A DNA stretch of 7,706 nt from JANRKT01 sp033763355 (GTDB lineage Bacteria > Bacteroidota > Bacteroidia > Chitinophagales > Chitinophagaceae), in NCBI GenBank assembly GCA_033763355.1, contig JANRKT010000181.1, positions 1-7,706 of the forward strand, in the 5' to 3' direction. The notes beneath the pieces are model-generated. The model saw only the letters and a list, made by a program, of their open reading frames with translations, made no database searches and had not been told where the DNA came from. Shown here piece after piece: positions 6,521-7,706 of this stretch; positions within the stretch are counted from its first letter, which is position 1; each line of letters starts with the position of its first letter. The position numbers and the translations under genes were made by a program.

Positions 6521-7706
6521 TTACTCATCGCCCTGCCCCTTCTCCGGCCGCATCTGCGGAAACAGCAACACATCCTGTATAGAAGGCTGGTTCATCATCA
6601 GCATGCACAGGCGGTCTATACCTATGCCAATACCCGAAGTGGGTGGCATGCCGTATTCCAGTGCACGCAGGAAATCATAGTCAATAAACATGGCTTCGTC
6701 ATCGCCGCGTTCCATCAGCTTAACCTGTTCTTCAAAACGTTCACGCTGGTCAATGGGATCGTTTAATTCGCTGTAGGCATTGGCAATTTCTTTTCCGTTA
6801 ATCATCAGTTCAAAACGCTCTACCAAACCCGCTTTGCTGCGGTGTTTTTTGGTAAGGGGGCTCATCTCTACCGGATAGTCAATGATAAATGTGGGCTGGA
6901 TAAAATGATGTTCGCATTTTTCACTGAAAATTTCATCAACCAGTTTGCCTTTGCCCATGCTGGCTTCGGTATGCACCTGCAGTTTTTTGCAAACACCTCT
7001 TAATTGTTCTTCATTCATTTCAATCACATCAATGCCGGTATATTCTTTAATGGCATCAAAAATGCTGATGCGTTTAAACGGGGTTTTAAAGCTGATGACC
7101 TTATCGCCAACGGGCACATCAGTTGTGCCATGTAATGCCAGCGCTGACTTTTCCATCAGTTGCTCTGTGGTTTCCATCATCCAGAAATAATCTTTGTATG
7201 CAGTGTACCATTCAAGAATGGTAAACTCCGGGTTGTGCGTTCTGTCCATTCCTTCGTTACGGAAATTGCGGCTGAACTCATACACCCAGTCAAACCCGCC
7301 AACGATAAGGCGTTTTAAATACAATTCATTTGCAATGCGCAGATAAAACGGAACATCCAGTGCATTGTGGTGTGTAATAAAAGGTCTTGCCGCTGCGCCG
7401 CCGGGTATGGCCTGCAGCACAGGGGTATCCACTTCAATCGCACCTTTATCATTTAAAAATTCACGGATGGTATTAATGAGTTTGGTACGTTTTACAAAAA
7501 GATCTTTTACCTGAGGGTTGATGATGAGGTCTGCATAACGCTGCCGGTATTTGAATTCGGGGTCTGTAACTGCATCAAAAGTTTCGCCTTCCTTTTCCTT
7601 TACTACAGGTAATGGTTTGAGTGATTTGGTAAGAAAACTCAGTTCAGTAACATGCACAGATGTTTCGCCGGTTTTGGTGGTAAACACATAACCTTTAACG
7701 CCAACA
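6521..7706 (-). CDS. lysS: Lysyl-tRNA synthetase, class II (C-terminal part, 5' end outside window)
   Basis: This enzyme activates lysine with ATP and charges tRNA-Lys in the cytoplasm. The frame is open through the right edge: codons reading VGVKGYVF precede the GTG at 7687, so that GTG is internal and not a start. About 394 residues are visible of the roughly 500 usual for the family; the missing part is most of the N-terminal OB-fold anticodon-binding domain. The visible part starts at the end of that domain (KTGETSVHVTELS), followed by KYRQRYADLI. Motif 2 is FRNEGMDRTHNPEF, with its arginine codon at 7259-7261. Motif 3 is GIGIGIDRL at 6608-6634, with the ATP-contacting arginine. The C-terminal DVLLFPQMRPEK ending is typical of bacterial LysRS. 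All class II catalytic signatures expected in this region are intact. Confidence 0.95.
   Translation of the reverse strand, partial: VGVKGYVFTTKTGETSVHVTELSFLTKSLKPLPVVKEKEGETFDAVTDPEFKYRQRYADLIINPQVKDLFVKRTKLINTIREFLNDKGAIEVDTPVLQAIPGGAAARPFITHHNALDVPFYLRIANELYLKRLIVGGFDWVYEFSRNFRNEGMDRTHNPEFTILEWYTAYKDYFWMMETTEQLMEKSALALHGTTDVPVGDKVISFKTPFKRISIFDAIKEYTGIDVIEMNEEQLRGVCKKLQVHTEASMGKGKLVDEIFSEKCEHHFIQPTFIIDYPVEMSPLTKKHRSKAGLVERFELMINGKEIANAYSELNDPIDQRERFEEQVKLMERGDDEAMFIDYDFLRALEYGMPPTSGIGIGIDRLCMLMMNQPSIQDVLLFPQMRPEKGQGDE

Overview
The window looks like ordinary chromosomal DNA from a member of the Bacteroidota, most likely near the Chitinophagaceae. That placement is inferred from family-level resemblance, since no search was run. 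It rests on the gene families present (a DUF3667 protein, a bacterial GH3 enzyme, a divergent MetF subfamily, an LptB with a long C-terminal tail), on moderate GC with A/T-rich spacers, on weak Shine-Dalgarno signals, and on spacers carrying the Bacteroidota promoter pattern TTTG...TAnnTTTG. I see no insertion sequence, phage gene, CRISPR array, tRNA or rRNA.

Layout from left to right: the 5' part of a SulP anion permease gene (minus, 3' end outside the window); a small secreted or membrane-anchored cysteine-containing protein of unknown function (minus); a tightly packed minus-strand block transcribed GH3 enzyme, then DUF3667 membrane protein, then FabG-type reductase, with gaps of 10 and 7 bases; lptB (minus) upstream of that block; metF (plus), divergent from lptB across a spacer of about 175 bases; and the 3' part of lysS (minus), convergent with metF and running off the right edge.

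Working together: LptB powers lipopolysaccharide export, FabG reduces 3-oxoacyl-ACP in fatty acid synthesis, and the GH3 protein is an acyl-adenylating enzyme of unknown substrate. The lptB/GH3/DUF3667/fabG run can therefore be read as an envelope and lipid neighbourhood, although the GH3-DUF3667-FabG link is only inferred from spacing. MetF (one-carbon metabolism), LysS (translation) and SulP (anion uptake) are housekeeping genes with no evident link to it.

The points most worth a second look are the GH3-DUF3667-FabG cassette, the non-ATG start of lptB, a probable leaderless promoter for the small cysteine-containing protein, and two short perfect palindromes in the spacers around that small gene. 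I found no clear evidence of a wholly new biological system.
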